A stretch of DNA of 64,000 bases from Catenulispora sp. MAP5-51 (GTDB lineage: Bacteria; Actinomycetota; Actinomycetes; Streptomycetales; Catenulisporaceae): contig NZ_JBGCCH010000022.1 in assembly GCF_041261205.1 (NCBI RefSeq), positions 1 to 64,000 on the forward strand. Reading direction: 5' to 3'. Below, one piece after another: positions 17,071 to 27,507 of this stretch (within the stretch, counting starts at the first letter, position 1; every line of letters starts with the position of its first letter). The translations under genes and the position numbers were made by a program. The notes under the pieces were generated by a model that ran no database searches, was not told the DNA's origin, and saw only the letters and a program-made list of their open reading frames with translations.

Positions 17071-19574
17071 CTACGACCGCAGCACCGCCCCGGTCCGCGT
17101 CCCGGCCAGCGCCACCGCGCTGTCCCGGGCCGCGCTGGCCTCCTCGGCGGTCAGCGTCCGGTCCGGCGCGCGGAAGCGCAGCGCGAAGGCCAGCGACTTG
17201 CGCCCCTGCCCGATCCGCTCGCCGGTGTAGACGTCGAACAGCCGCACCGACTCCAGCAGCGCACCGGCACCCTCGCGCAGCGCCGCCTCGACCTCGTGCT
17301 CGGCGACCGCGGCGTCCACGACCAGCGCGACGTCCTGGGTGGCGACCGGCATCGCGGAGATGCTCGGGGCCTGCGTCAGGACCTCCTCGGCCGGGATCAT
17401 CCGGTCCAGCTCCAGCTCCATCGCGGCGGTGCGCGGCGGCAGGCCGAGGTCGGCCACGACCCGCGGGTGCAGCTCGCCGGCATGTCCGACCAGGCGGCCG
17501 TTGACCGCCAGCCGGGCGCAGCGGCCCGGGTGCCAGGGCTCGTGCTGGTCCTGGGTGACCTCCAGCTCGACCCGGCACGCGTCGGCGATGATCCGCGCGG
17601 CCTGGACCGCGTCCTGCCAGCCGGCCGGACGCCCGGCGCCCCACCAGCCCGCGGGCTCGCGAAGGCCGGAGAGCACCACCGCGACGCGGCGCGGCTGCAC
17701 CGGAAGCGCAGCGTCCAGCAGCGCCAGTTCCTCATCGGTCGGACGGCGCTCGACCGTCAGGCGCGGCGCCATCGCCGCGGCGTCCTTGCGCGGCCGGAAC
17801 ACCAGGCCCTGCTCGAACAGCGCCAGGTCCGCCGAGCCCCGGCCGACGTTGCGCCGCAGCGACGCCAGCAGCCCCGGCAGCAGCGTCGTGCGCATCGACG
17901 GCTGCTCCTCGGAGATCGGGTTGGCCAGCGGGACGGTGTTGCGCCGCGGGTCGCTGTCCGGAAGCCCGAGCGCGTCCAGGTCGGCCTGCCCGATGAACGG
18001 GTAGGCGATCACCTCGGAGTAGCCGGCCGAGGCCAGCGCCGTGCCGACCCGGCGGCGGATCCGCTGCTCGTGCGTGTAGCCGGTGCCGGCGGCGGCCTTG
18101 GGCAGCGTGGAGGGCAGCCGGTCGAAGCCCTCCAGCCGGATCACCTCCTCGGCCAGGTCGCTCGGGTCCCGCAGGTCCGGGCGCCAGCTCGGCGGGGTGA
18201 CCACCAGGTCGGCGTCCCCGGCCGGGGCCAGGTCGCAGCCGACCTGCGTCAGCCGGCGCTCGACCTCCTCACGGGTGTAGTCGACCCCGGCCACCCGGCC
18301 CGGGTACGTCCACGCGATCGTGATCGGCGCCGGCCGGACCACCTGTCCGACCACGGTGACGCCGCCGTCCAGCGCCGTACCCCCGGCCAGCTCGACCAGC
18401 AGGTCCACCACACGCTGCGCCGCGGCGGCGGCCGTGCCCGGGTCCGTGCCGCGCTCGAAGCGCTTGGAGGCCTCGGAGAACAGCTTGTGCCGCCGCGCGC
18501 TCTTGGCGATCGAGGTGGCCTCGAAGTGCGCGGCCTCGACGACGACCTCGGTGGAGCCGTCGTGGATCTCGGTGGAGGCCCCGCCCATGACGCCGGCCAG
18601 GCCGATCGGCCCGGAGTCGTCGACGATCAGCAGGTCGGTGGCCTCCAGCTGCCGCTTGACCCCGTCCAGGGTCTCCAGCACCTCGCCGGCGGCCGCGCGC
18701 CGCACCACGATCGGCCCGGACAGCCGGGCCCGGTCGTAGGTGTGGATCGGCTGGCCCAGCTCCAGCATCACGTAGTTGGCGATGTCGACGATCAGCGAGA
18801 TCGGCCGCATCCCCGACATCTGCAGCCGGCGCTGCATCCACAGCGGCGAGGGCGCCTGCGGGTCGATGCCGGTCACGGTCCGCGCCACGAACACGTCGCA
18901 GCCGACCGGGTCCTCGACCACGACCGGGTGCCCGTTGGCGCCGGCCTCCGGCACCTGGAGCGCCGCCGGGTCTTGGAACGGGACCTCGAACCCGGTCGCG
19001 GCCTCCCGCGCGATCCCGCGCAGGGACAGCGTGTAGCCGCGGTCCGGGGTGACCTCGAACTCGATGACCTCGTCGTCCAGCCCCAGGTAGGCGATCGCGT
19101 CGGCGCCGAGGGGGGAGTCGGCCGGCAGCACGATGATGCCGTCGTGATCCTCGCCCATGCCCAGCTCGCGCGCCGAGCAGATCATGCCGTTGGAGTCCCG
19201 GCTGTAGGTCTTGCGCGCGGCGATGCGGAAGTCGCCGGGCAGCACCGCACCCGGCAGCGCCACCACCACGTGGTCGCCGACCGCGAAGTTGCGGGCGCCG
19301 CAGACGATCAGCTGCGGATCCGCGGCCGACCCCGGGCCCTGGGCCGCAGCGGTGACCACGACCTGGCAGTGCCGGATCGGCTTCTTGAACCCGGTCAGCT
19401 CCTCGATCGCCGCGACCCGGCCCACGACCAGCGGCCCGGTCAGGCCCTCGCCGACCCGCTCGATGGTCTCCAGCTTGCCGCCGCCGGTCTGGGTCAGCTT
19501 GTCCGCGACCGCGAACGCGGTGGTCCCGTCCGGCAGTACGACGTAGTCCTGCAGCCAGGAGTAGGGGACGTGCA

Positions 19575-19575
<1 letters not shown>
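17071..19575 (-). CDS. pheT: phenylalanyl-tRNA synthetase beta chain
   Basis: Large subunit of the (alpha-beta)2 enzyme that charges tRNA-Phe. The 834-residue product has the N-terminal tRNA-binding EMAP-like domain ([21 protein letters not shown]), the B3/B4 editing region, the B5 domain ([16 protein letters not shown]) and the C-terminal FDX-ACB anticodon-binding domain ([17 protein letters not shown]). Full length. Its ATG overlaps the pheS stop as UGAUG, which should couple synthesis of the two chains 1:1. Confidence 0.96.
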
Positions 19576-20756
<1,181 letters not shown>

Positions 20757-20843
20757 CTAGAGGGGTCACGGGGCGAACAGAGATTGCGCCCATGCGGGAA
20801 CGCCAGGAAGCCCGCGCGGCGGGACCTGCTTGCCAGAGCAGCC

Positions 20844-22013
20844 CTACGCGACGGGCAAGGTAAATCGGAACCGCGCGCCGCCCTCGGCACCGTTCCCGGC
20901 GGACACCACGCCGCCGTGGGCCTCGACCAGGCCCTTCACGATGGACAGGCCAAGGCCGGTCCCGCCCCTGCGGCCACCCCGCCAGAACCGGGTGAAGACG
21001 CGTGTGAGCTGGTCCTCCGGGATCCCGGGACCCTGATCGCTCACCGCAACCGCCACGCTCGACACACCTTCACTGTGGAGACTGTCAGGACGGGGCCGGT
21101 CGTCTTCGGCCCGCGCCTCAATAGTGACAGTCCCGCCACCGTGCCGCACGGCGTTTTCCAAAAGATTAGCCAGTACTTGACGCAATTTGTCCGGGTCGGC
21201 GGCCACGGCCGGGAGCCCGCGCGGGATCCGGATCCGGAACGTCTCCTCCGGCACGCCCTGCGCCACGCAGGCGCGCACCTGATCGGTGATCAGCGCGCGC
21301 AGGTCGACCGGGATCCGGTGCAGCTCCATCCGGCCCGAATCCAGCCGCGCGACGTCCAGCAGCTCGGCGATCAGCCGCACCACGCGGTCGGCGTCGGCGT
21401 CGACGGTCTGCAGCATCATCCGCTTCTGGTCGTCGGTGAACCGGTCCCAGCGCGCCAGCAGGGTCGCGGTGAAGCCCTTCACGCTGGTCAGCGGGGAACG
21501 CAGCTCGTGCGCGACGGTCGCGATCAGATCGGACTGCCGGCGCTCGCGCCGGCGCCGGGCCTGGGTGCCGCGCAGCGAGACCACCAGGCCGGTCACCGGG
21601 GTCGAGCGGCCGTCGCGGCGCTGGTAGCGCGCGGTGACCAGCAGCTCGGTGCCGGCTTCGGGGTCGGCGGCGTCCGGCTCGGCGTCCGGCCCGAAGTCCT
21701 CCGGCAGGAACAGCTGGGCCTCCGGGTGGCCGGTCCTTATGCTCAAGCCGCCATAAGGATCGGTCAGGCGCCACCAGTCGCGGCCGTCGATCGTGCGAAG
21801 CGGTAACACCTCGTCGAAGGCACGTCCCAGGGCCTGGTCGGCCCGGATCCCGGTGAGCTTCTCGGCGGCCCGGTTGAAGACCCGGACCACACCCTGGTCG
21901 TCGGCGGCGACGAACCCGTCGGGCAGGTCGTCGGGCACCAGCAGGCCGTCCAGGGCCCCGGCGAAAAGCTGCATGCCGGCCCGTGTCCCGCGTGCCCCGA
22001 CCGAAACGGTCAC
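20844..22013 (-). CDS. soluble PAS-containing sensor histidine kinase (orphan)
   Basis: A 389-residue histidine kinase with no membrane segment. A PAS-like domain (DDLPDGFVAADDQGVVRVFNRAAEKLTGI) is followed by the dimerisation H-box VAHELRSPLTSVKGF with the phospho-accepting His. The ATPase domain has N-box LLENAVRHG, G1 DQGPGIPED and G2 GGTGLGLSIVKG. GTG 22013 was chosen because AGGAGG precedes it by 9 nt; the frame is open to 22118. No response regulator is adjacent. It sits between pheS and the SpoU methyltransferase gene, so it may be expressed with translation genes. Signal and partner unknown. Confidence 0.88.
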   Translation of the reverse strand: MTVSVGARGTRAGMQLFAGALDGLLVPDDLPDGFVAADDQGVVRVFNRAAEKLTGIRADQALGRAFDEVLPLRTIDGRDWWRLTDPYGGLSIRTGHPEAQLFLPEDFGPDAEPDAADPEAGTELLVTARYQRRDGRSTPVTGLVVSLRGTQARRRRERRQSDLIATVAHELRSPLTSVKGFTATLLARWDRFTDDQKRMMLQTVDADADRVVRLIAELLDVARLDSGRMELHRIPVDLRALITDQVRACVAQGVPEETFRIRIPRGLPAVAADPDKLRQVLANLLENAVRHGGGTVTIEARAEDDRPRPDSLHSEGVSSVAVAVSDQGPGIPEDQLTRVFTRFWRGGRRGGTGLGLSIVKGLVEAHGGVVSAGNGAEGGARFRFTLPVA

Positions 22014-22181
22014 CTGAGGAGTCCTCCTGCCTGCCCACTCGTCGCGCTGTGCGCCTTCGGCGTCACCTTCCGTTGATCCGCCAGACCCATCGTTCCGCTC
22101 CGACGGATCACCGGCCACGGTGGCGAACCATTCGCCACCCTGACCGCCTCCGGACTCGCAGCGGACTCGCGCAGGACGCGC

Positions 22182-23000
22182 TCAGCGTTGCGCCCGGGCA
22201 GAGGAATATAAGCACACTGCTGCCGCCGTCGCCAGGTTGAGGCTCTCGGCGCGGCCGTGGATCGGGACCCGGACCGCCTCGTCGGCCAGCCCCAGCAGCG
22301 CCTCGGGCAGACCCCAGGCCTCGTTGCCGAACATCCAGCAGGTGGGCTGTGCCAGCCGGCCGGCGTCGAGCTCGTCGTCCAGGTCGGCGGCTCCCGTGCC
22401 GTCGGCGGCCAGGATCCTCAAACCGGACGCGCGCAGAGCGTCGACAGCCTGCTGCGCACTGACCCCCACGGCCACCGGAACGTGGAACAGGCTGCCGGCC
22501 GAGGCCCGCACCGCCTTGGGGTTGTAGACGTCGACCGACTCGGAGGTCACGATCACCAGGTCCGCGCCGGCGGCGTCGGCACAGCGGATCACGGTGCCGG
22601 CGTTGCCCGGGTCGCGCACATGCGCCAGCAGCGCCACCAGCTTGGGGGTGCGCTCGGCCAGGAACGACTCCAGCGGGACGTCGAGGAACCGGCACACGCC
22701 GATCAGGCCCTGCGGCGTCACCGTCTCGCTGAGGGACTCCACCAGGTCCGGGGTCCCGATGGTGATCTTCGATCCCTGTTTGCGGGCGGCGGCGAGGATC
22801 TCGCCGTACCGGTCCGCGGCCTCGCCGGTGGCGAACAGCTCGACGAGCACCCCGTCGAGCTCGGCGGCCTCGCGCACCGCCTGCGGCCCCTCGGCCAGGA
22901 ACAGCTCCTGCTTGGCCCGGAACGACCGCGAGGCGAGCCGCCGGGCCGCCACCGCGCGGGGTGCGCGCGGGTTGGACAGCTCAGGACTCGCCTCGCTCAT
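22182..23000 (-). CDS. TrmH/SpoU family RNA 2'-O-ribose methyltransferase
   Basis: A 272-residue SPOUT-class methyltransferase predicted to methylate 2'-O of a tRNA or rRNA nucleotide. An N-terminal substrate-binding domain starts ARRLASRSFRAKQELFLAEG. The knotted domain carries motif 1 LLAHVRDPGNAGTVIRCADAAGAD, motif 2 CWMFGNEAWGLPE and motif 3 VRVPIHGRAESLNLATAAAV, all intact. It lies 50 bp behind rplT on the same strand. The precise target nucleotide cannot be read from the sequence. Confidence 0.92.
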   Translation of the reverse strand: MSEASPELSNPRAPRAVAARRLASRSFRAKQELFLAEGPQAVREAAELDGVLVELFATGEAADRYGEILAAARKQGSKITIGTPDLVESLSETVTPQGLIGVCRFLDVPLESFLAERTPKLVALLAHVRDPGNAGTVIRCADAAGADLVIVTSESVDVYNPKAVRASAGSLFHVPVAVGVSAQQAVDALRASGLRILAADGTGAADLDDELDAGRLAQPTCWMFGNEAWGLPEALLGLADEAVRVPIHGRAESLNLATAAAVCLYSSARAQR

Positions 23001-23050
23001 GCTCGCTCACCGTGCCTGTTCTGGCGAAGTGGGGCTGGAACTCGCCAGAC

Positions 23051-23437
23051 CTACGCGGCGGTCTTCGGCGCGTTCACGTCCGAGGGCAGCGCCTTCTTGG
23101 CGACCTCGACGAGGGCGCGGAAGGCCTCGGCGTCGTTGACGGCCAGCTCGGCCAGCATCTTGCGGTCGACCTCGACGTTCGCCAGGTGCAGGCCCTGGAT
23201 GAAGCGGTTGTAGGTCATCCCCTCGGCGCGGACCGCGGCGTTGATGCGCTGGATCCACAGCCGGCGGAAGTCGCCCTTGCGGTCCTTGCGGTCCCGGTAG
23301 GCGTAGACGAGGGAGTGGGTGACCTGCTCCTTCGCCTTGCGGTACAGACGCGAGCGCTGGCCGCGGTAACCGCTGGCCTGCTCGAGGACGACCCGGCGCT
23401 TCTTCTGGGCGTTCACTGCCCGCTTGACGCGTGCCAT
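23051..23437 (-). CDS. rplT: 50S ribosomal protein L20
   Basis: A 128-residue basic protein starting [20 protein letters not shown], with the conserved [28 protein letters not shown] region. It is needed early in 50S assembly. AGGAGATAG precedes the ATG. It is 51 bp downstream of rpmI in the classic infC-rpmI-rplT unit. Confidence 0.97.
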   Translation of the reverse strand: MARVKRAVNAQKKRRVVLEQASGYRGQRSRLYRKAKEQVTHSLVYAYRDRKDRKGDFRRLWIQRINAAVRAEGMTYNRFIQGLHLANVEVDRKMLAELAVNDAEAFRALVEVAKKALPSDVNAPKTAA

Positions 23438-23488
23438 TGTTCTATCTCCTGCTCAGTAACTAGGTCGGGGGGCGATGCGCCGCGGGCC

Positions 23489-23683
23489 TCAGCGGCCGAG
23501 CAGCCGCTTGATGCGCTTGACGTCGGGCTTGGCGACCTCGACCTCGCCGGTGTGCTGCCGGGTGTACTCCGAGGACTTGCGCTCGAAGTTGTGGCGCATG
23601 CCGGCCTGGCCGCGCATGATCTTGCCCGAGCCGGTCACCTTGAAACGCTTCTTGGAACCGCTGTGGGTCTTCTGCTTCGGCAT
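23489..23683 (-). CDS. rpmI: 50S ribosomal protein L35
   Basis: A 64-residue, strongly basic protein starting MPKQKTHSGSKKRFKVTGSG, with RHNFERKSSEYTR in the middle. AAGGAGAAA precedes the ATG. It lies between infC and rplT, and the 138-bp gap after infC contains a strong hairpin. Confidence 0.96.
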   Translation of the reverse strand: MPKQKTHSGSKKRFKVTGSGKIMRGQAGMRHNFERKSSEYTRQHTGEVEVAKPDVKRIKRLLGR

Positions 23684-23707
23684 GACGCCGTTTCTCCTTC
23701 ACATAGG

Positions 23708-23741
23708 GCGGATCCGTGGGGTGCAACCCACACGGATCCGC
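23708..23741 (-). promoter_or_regulatory. strong hairpin between infC and rpmI
   Basis: An 11-bp perfect stem (23708-23718 with 23731-23741), extended by an inner GGGT/ACCC pairing. It ends about 25 nt upstream of the rpmI start. It could limit read-through or be a site for autogenous control by a ribosomal protein, as L20 does in other bacteria. The latter is inference. Confidence 0.45.
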
Positions 23742-23821
23742 TCTCGCTCTCGCCCCGGGGCGGCCGCCCCGCGGCTAGCGCGGGGGGCTCAGGTCTCGGG
23801 GCCGGTCCGGCCTGACCGTGG

Positions 23822-24562
23822 TCAGGACTGCTCTTCTCCGGCCTGGTCCGCGCCGCCGGCGGCACCGACCACGGCCTCGGTCTGCTCGACCGATTCGGTC
23901 TGCTCGACGGCCTCGGTCTGCTCGACCGACTCGATCGACTCGGCGAGCTCGGTGGTCTGGCCCTCGGCCGACTCCTCGTGCTCAGCCTCGCCGTACGTGC
24001 CGGCCTTGCGCTGCTCCTTGGCCAGGCGGGCCTCGGCCATCGCCTCGGTCTTCTTCTTGTGCGGGCCCAGGACCATGATCATGTTGCGGCCGTCCTGCTT
24101 CGGCGCGAACTCCACGAAGCCGAGCTCGGCCACGTCCTCGGCGAGCTTGCTCAGCAGGCGCCGGCCGAGTTCGGGCCGGGACTGCTCCCGGCCGCGGAAC
24201 ATGATGGTGATCTTGACCTTGTCCCCGGCCTTCAGGAACCGCACCACGTGACCCTTCTTGGTCTCGTAGTCGTGCGGGTCGATCTTCGGGCGGAGCTTCA
24301 TCTCCTTGATGACCGTGTGCGCCTGGTTCTTGCGCGCCTCACGGGCCTTCAGGGCGGACTCGTACTTGTACTTGCCGTAGTCCATGACCTTGACGACCGG
24401 CGGGCGCGCGGTCGCCGCGACCTCGACCAGGTCGAGGTCCTGCTCCTGAGCCAGCCGGAGCGCGTCCTGGATCGACACGATGCCGACCTGCTCACCGTTG
24501 GGGCCGACCAGCCGCACTTCGGGAACGCGGATCCGGTCGTTGATACGGGGCTCAGTGCTGAT
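23822..24562 (-). CDS. infC: translation initiation factor IF-3 with AUC start codon
   Basis: IF-3 binds the 30S subunit and enforces start-codon fidelity. Conserved IF-3 sequence begins [21 protein letters not shown], whose first codon is AUC at 24560-24562, directly after AGGAGGCCCC. No ATG/GTG start covers these residues; a GTG at 24517 would delete them. A rare start is the known autoregulation device of infC. The product is 246 residues with N and C domains intact. It ends in an unusual acidic Glu/Thr/Ser/Val repeat tail ([20 protein letters not shown]), about 55 residues beyond the normal end. Confidence 0.9.
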   Translation of the reverse strand: MSTEPRINDRIRVPEVRLVGPNGEQVGIVSIQDALRLAQEQDLDLVEVAATARPPVVKVMDYGKYKYESALKAREARKNQAHTVIKEMKLRPKIDPHDYETKKGHVVRFLKAGDKVKITIMFRGREQSRPELGRRLLSKLAEDVAELGFVEFAPKQDGRNMIMVLGPHKKKTEAMAEARLAKEQRKAGTYGEAEHEESAEGQTTELAESIESVEQTEAVEQTESVEQTEAVVGAAGGADQAGEEQS

Positions 24563-24620
24563 GGGGCCTCCTACGTTTTGGGCTCAATGCCCGGGTCTGT
24601 TCGGTACGCGGCCCCTGCGA

Positions 24621-24660
24621 AGAAAAACGCAAAAGCCCCGCACGACATGCATGCGAGGCT
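24621..24660 (-). terminator. infC leader attenuator-like terminator
   Basis: On the minus strand a 9-bp stem (24652-24660 with 24634-24642, one G-U) is followed by TTTTGCGTTTTTC. It is the only hairpin with a real U tract that I noted in the window. It lies about 60 nt upstream of the infC start, inside the leader, so premature termination probably controls infC-rpmI-rplT. Confidence 0.7.
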
Positions 24661-24843
24661 CCACCACACCGGAACTGACCGACGCCGGGAACGTTCGAGG
24701 ACGACGCTGAACGCCGCCCGCACACCCCTGGCGTGAGGCTGTTTGACCGGAACCCGCCCGCCCGGAGGCGAACCAGGTGGGAGATGGAATCTCCGCTTGC
24801 GGATCGAGGCACGCGCGAGCATGCCCGATCGGTCGTGACACCC

Positions 24844-24849
24844 ATACTA
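24844..24849 (-). promoter_or_regulatory. candidate -10 for the infC operon
   Basis: TAGTAT on the minus strand. No strong -35 hexamer is visible upstream. Initiation here would give a leader of about 270 nt that includes a GGAGAT/ATCTCC palindrome near 24780-24795 and the attenuator-like hairpin. The 380-bp stretch 24563-24942 otherwise contains no gene I can support. Confidence 0.35.
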
Positions 24850-24942
24850 GCAGCTTCCGGGGGAAGGCCGTGACCACAGGGCCACCGCCCCCACCATGGG
24901 AAGCTTTACCGATACACAAGTGATCCACCGCAAGGAGCCGCA

Positions 24943-25314
24943 GTGACCGACAACAGCCCCGAGCCGCAGGACATTCCCGCATCGCCGGCGGAGCAGCGCG
25001 ACCTGGCCGACGTGCCGGCGGTCGAGGTGATCGGGACGGTGACGGTGCACCTGATGAGCGCGGCGGCGGTGAAGCTGGGGCTGGCGGAGAACGGCGAGGC
25101 CGACCTGGACCTGGACGAGGCGCGCAAGCTGATCACCGCGCTGGCCGGGCTGATCACGGCGGCCGCGCCGGAGATCGGCTCGCAGCACGCCGCGCCGCTG
25201 CGGGACGGGCTGCGGACGCTGCAGCTGGCGTTCCGGGAGGCTTCGCCGTACCCGGACGAGCCAGGACAGGGCCCCGGTGAGAAGTTCACCGGGGCGGTGT
25301 ACGCGCGCTCTTAG
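24943..25314 (+). CDS. DUF1844 family protein
   Basis: A 123-residue protein of a conserved actinobacterial family. The core is VIGTVTVHLMSAAAVKLGL...LDEARKLITALAGLITAAAPEIG, followed by LRDGLRTLQLAFREAS, predicted helical. No catalytic motif is visible and function is unknown. GTG start with AAGGAG 6 nt upstream. It is divergent from infC; this neighbourhood recurs in actinomycetes, suggesting a link to translation, but that is only context. Confidence 0.85.
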   Translation: MTDNSPEPQDIPASPAEQRDLADVPAVEVIGTVTVHLMSAAAVKLGLAENGEADLDLDEARKLITALAGLITAAAPEIGSQHAAPLRDGLRTLQLAFREASPYPDEPGQGPGEKFTGAVYARS

Positions 25315-25353
25315 GCCTTCTAGCTTCTTCCAGCTTCGTCCAGCTTCTTCGTC
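25315..25353 (+). repeat. degenerate CTTC(T/C)AGCTTC repeat
   Basis: Four imperfect copies of an approximately 11-bp CTTCCAGCTTCGT-like unit just after the DUF1844 stop. It is one of several short tandem repeats at gene ends in the window. Confidence 0.5.
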
Positions 25354-27507
25354 TCAGCTGGCTTCCTCGACGGCGTCGGCCTTTCCGGCGCCGTCGCCGG
25401 TCTCAGCGGCTACTGCGTTCTCGGTGGCTTCTGTGCTCTCGGTGGCTTCTGTACTCTCGACGGCTTCGGTGGCCTCGGCGCTTTCGGTGCCGCCGCCGGC
25501 CTCTTCCGCTTCGGCCTTCTCCAGCACCGCCGCGAACGCCCGCACCGCGGCCGGCTCGACCTCCAGGAACGAGGGCCGCGCGAGGTCCACCAGCACGACC
25601 TCCGCCCCCTCGGCCTTGGCCGCCGCGCACGCCCGGGGGAAGGCCACCGGCATCGGCCGGGCCTCGGGGTTCCACTGGACCAGCGCCGCCACCGAGGTGA
25701 ACACCGGCAGCGCGCGCGTGCCGTCCGGCGCGAGCAGCGTCACCAGCGCCATGTCGCTGTTCTTGTCCCGGCGCAGGTTCCGCCCCTGCTCGTCCGGCAC
25801 CTCCTCGGCCTCGCCGAGCACCGCCACGATCGGCGCCAGCACCCGGGCGTTGAGCAGGTAGCCGTACGCGTGCTCGATAGCCGCTTCGCCCCGGCCGTGC
25901 GCCTCCAGCACGGACAGCAGCGCCGGGTCCGCGCCCCCGTCGTCGTTCGGGAAGGCGGAGGGAGCCAGCGTGCGTCCTGCGAAGTCGGTCATGGGCTCGA
26001 CTTTAGTGGCCGTCCACGATCGCGACGGCACGCCCGGTCCGGCCCCGGCCCCGGCGGCGGGCCGGGCCGGGAACGGATTCGGCCCCGGCGCCGCTCCCGG
26101 CGAAACGAGTCCCGGCGCCCCCGGCATCGACCCCGGCACGGACATCGGCATGGAGGTTGGCATGGGCATCAACCCGAACGGCAGCGGCCCCATCGGCATC
26201 GGATCGGCCACCGGCCCCAACAGCGCCGCCGCAGCCCGCGACCGCCGCCGCCCCCGCACCACCAACCACCCGCCGAGCGCGAGCGAGCCGGTGAACGCCA
26301 CCGCGGCGTCGACCATCCCGCGCTGCTGCCGGCTCAGCCCGCCGATGCTCTGGTCGGCCACCGCCTCCGGTCCGTACCCGAAGTACTTCGAGCCCTGGTA
26401 GGCCGGCGCTTTCGGGGTCGGCGGCGTCCCGGCCACGCCCGCGGCCGCCTTCAGCGCGGCCACCGGGTCCACGATCCCGTTGCCGATCTGGTCGTTGCGC
26501 CCCTCGGCCGGCCGGTGCGAGGCCGTGCTCTTCAGGATCTGCGCCACCTGCTCCGGGCTCAACGCCGGGTTCGCCGACCGGATCAGCGCCACCACTCCGG
26601 CCACGTACGCGCACGCCGGGCTCGTCCCGGCCCCGACCAGGATGTCGTTGCCGATCTCCGGCCCGAAGTCGGCGTAGGTGTCCCCGGCCTGGTCGTTGAC
26701 CGGCAGCGCCATCGGGATGTCGACGCCGGGCGCGGCCACCGCCACGTCCCAGCCGGTCGAGGAGAAGTAGGCCCGCCTGCCGTTGCGGTCCACGGCGGCC
26801 ACGCCGATCACCCCGCGCTCCCCGGCCGGGTACTCGGTCACGTCCTTGTCCGGCTTGTCGCCGGAGTTGCCCGCCGAGACCACCACCGAGACCCCGTGCG
26901 CGATCGCGTACCGCACCGCGTCGGCCTCGTTCGTGGTGTCGCTGTCCGCACCGGGCACCGTGCCGCCCAGCGACATGCTGATGACCTGCGCACCGTGGTC
27001 GACGGCATAGCGGATGCCCTCGGAGATGGGGGTGTGCGAGGCCTCCTGCAGGCCGTTGTCGGGGCTCTCGTCGTCCCGGATCACCCGCACCGACAGGATC
27101 TTCGCGGCCGGGGCGACGCCCATGACGCCCTGGCTGGCGCCGGGGCCGTGGCCGTGCCCGGCGATCACCGAGGCCATCCCGGTCCCGTGCACGCCCCAGT
27201 CCGGGTCGCCCGGCTTCTCACTGCCGCCGACCAGGTCCGGACCGGTGGTCACCTGCCCGGTGAGGTCCGCGCGCGACCCGACGACGCCGGTGTCGAGCAC
27301 CGCGACCGTGACACCAGCCCCCTTCGTGGTCTTCCACGCCTGGGGCAGGTTCAGGAACGTGATCGGCCACTGCGCCGAGCGCACCTCGTCGGCCCGCGCG
27401 GCCGGAGCCGCCACCAGTACCGGAAGCGCCGCGGCGAGCGCCAAGGCGGATATCCGGCGCACGCGTGCGGACGTCCTGTTCGTTTCCCGCACGGGAGTGG
27501 TCCTCAC
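25354..27507 (-). CDS. mycosin-like subtilase fused in frame to an SseB domain
   Basis: A 717-residue product. A signal segment (ALALAAALPVLVAAPAARA) is followed by an S8 protease domain with Asp in VAVLDTGV, His in GVHGTGMASVIAG and Ser in GAGTSPACAYVAGV. It resembles type VII secretion mycosins. A membrane span (VDAAVAFTGSLALGGWLVV) and a Pro/Met/Gly-rich linker come next. From residue about 506 (MTDFAGRTLAPSAF) there is a complete SseB-like domain and an acidic Ala/Glu/Thr-rich tail. I found no stop codon in the linker. GTG 27507 has GGAGAAGG upstream. SseB could also start separately at 25992. No EccC or WXG100 genes are nearby. Confidence 0.75.
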   Translation of the reverse strand: MRTTPVRETNRTSARVRRISALALAAALPVLVAAPAARADEVRSAQWPITFLNLPQAWKTTKGAGVTVAVLDTGVVGSRADLTGQVTTGPDLVGGSEKPGDPDWGVHGTGMASVIAGHGHGPGASQGVMGVAPAAKILSVRVIRDDESPDNGLQEASHTPISEGIRYAVDHGAQVISMSLGGTVPGADSDTTNEADAVRYAIAHGVSVVVSAGNSGDKPDKDVTEYPAGERGVIGVAAVDRNGRRAYFSSTGWDVAVAAPGVDIPMALPVNDQAGDTYADFGPEIGNDILVGAGTSPACAYVAGVVALIRSANPALSPEQVAQILKSTASHRPAEGRNDQIGNGIVDPVAALKAAAGVAGTPPTPKAPAYQGSKYFGYGPEAVADQSIGGLSRQQRGMVDAAVAFTGSLALGGWLVVRGRRRSRAAAALLGPVADPMPMGPLPFGLMPMPTSMPMSVPGSMPGAPGLVSPGAAPGPNPFPARPAAGAGAGPGVPSRSWTATKVEPMTDFAGRTLAPSAFPNDDGGADPALLSVLEAHGRGEAAIEHAYGYLLNARVLAPIVAVLGEAEEVPDEQGRNLRRDKNSDMALVTLLAPDGTRALPVFTSVAALVQWNPEARPMPVAFPRACAAAKAEGAEVVLVDLARPSFLEVEPAAVRAFAAVLEKAEAEEAGGGTESAEATEAVESTEATESTEATENAVAAETGDGAGKADAVEEAS

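Noticed and set aside
24571-24822. 83-codon open frame in the infC leader
   Set aside because: No ribosome site and no resemblance to a leader peptide; it is interrupted in function by the attenuator hairpin and looks like chance.
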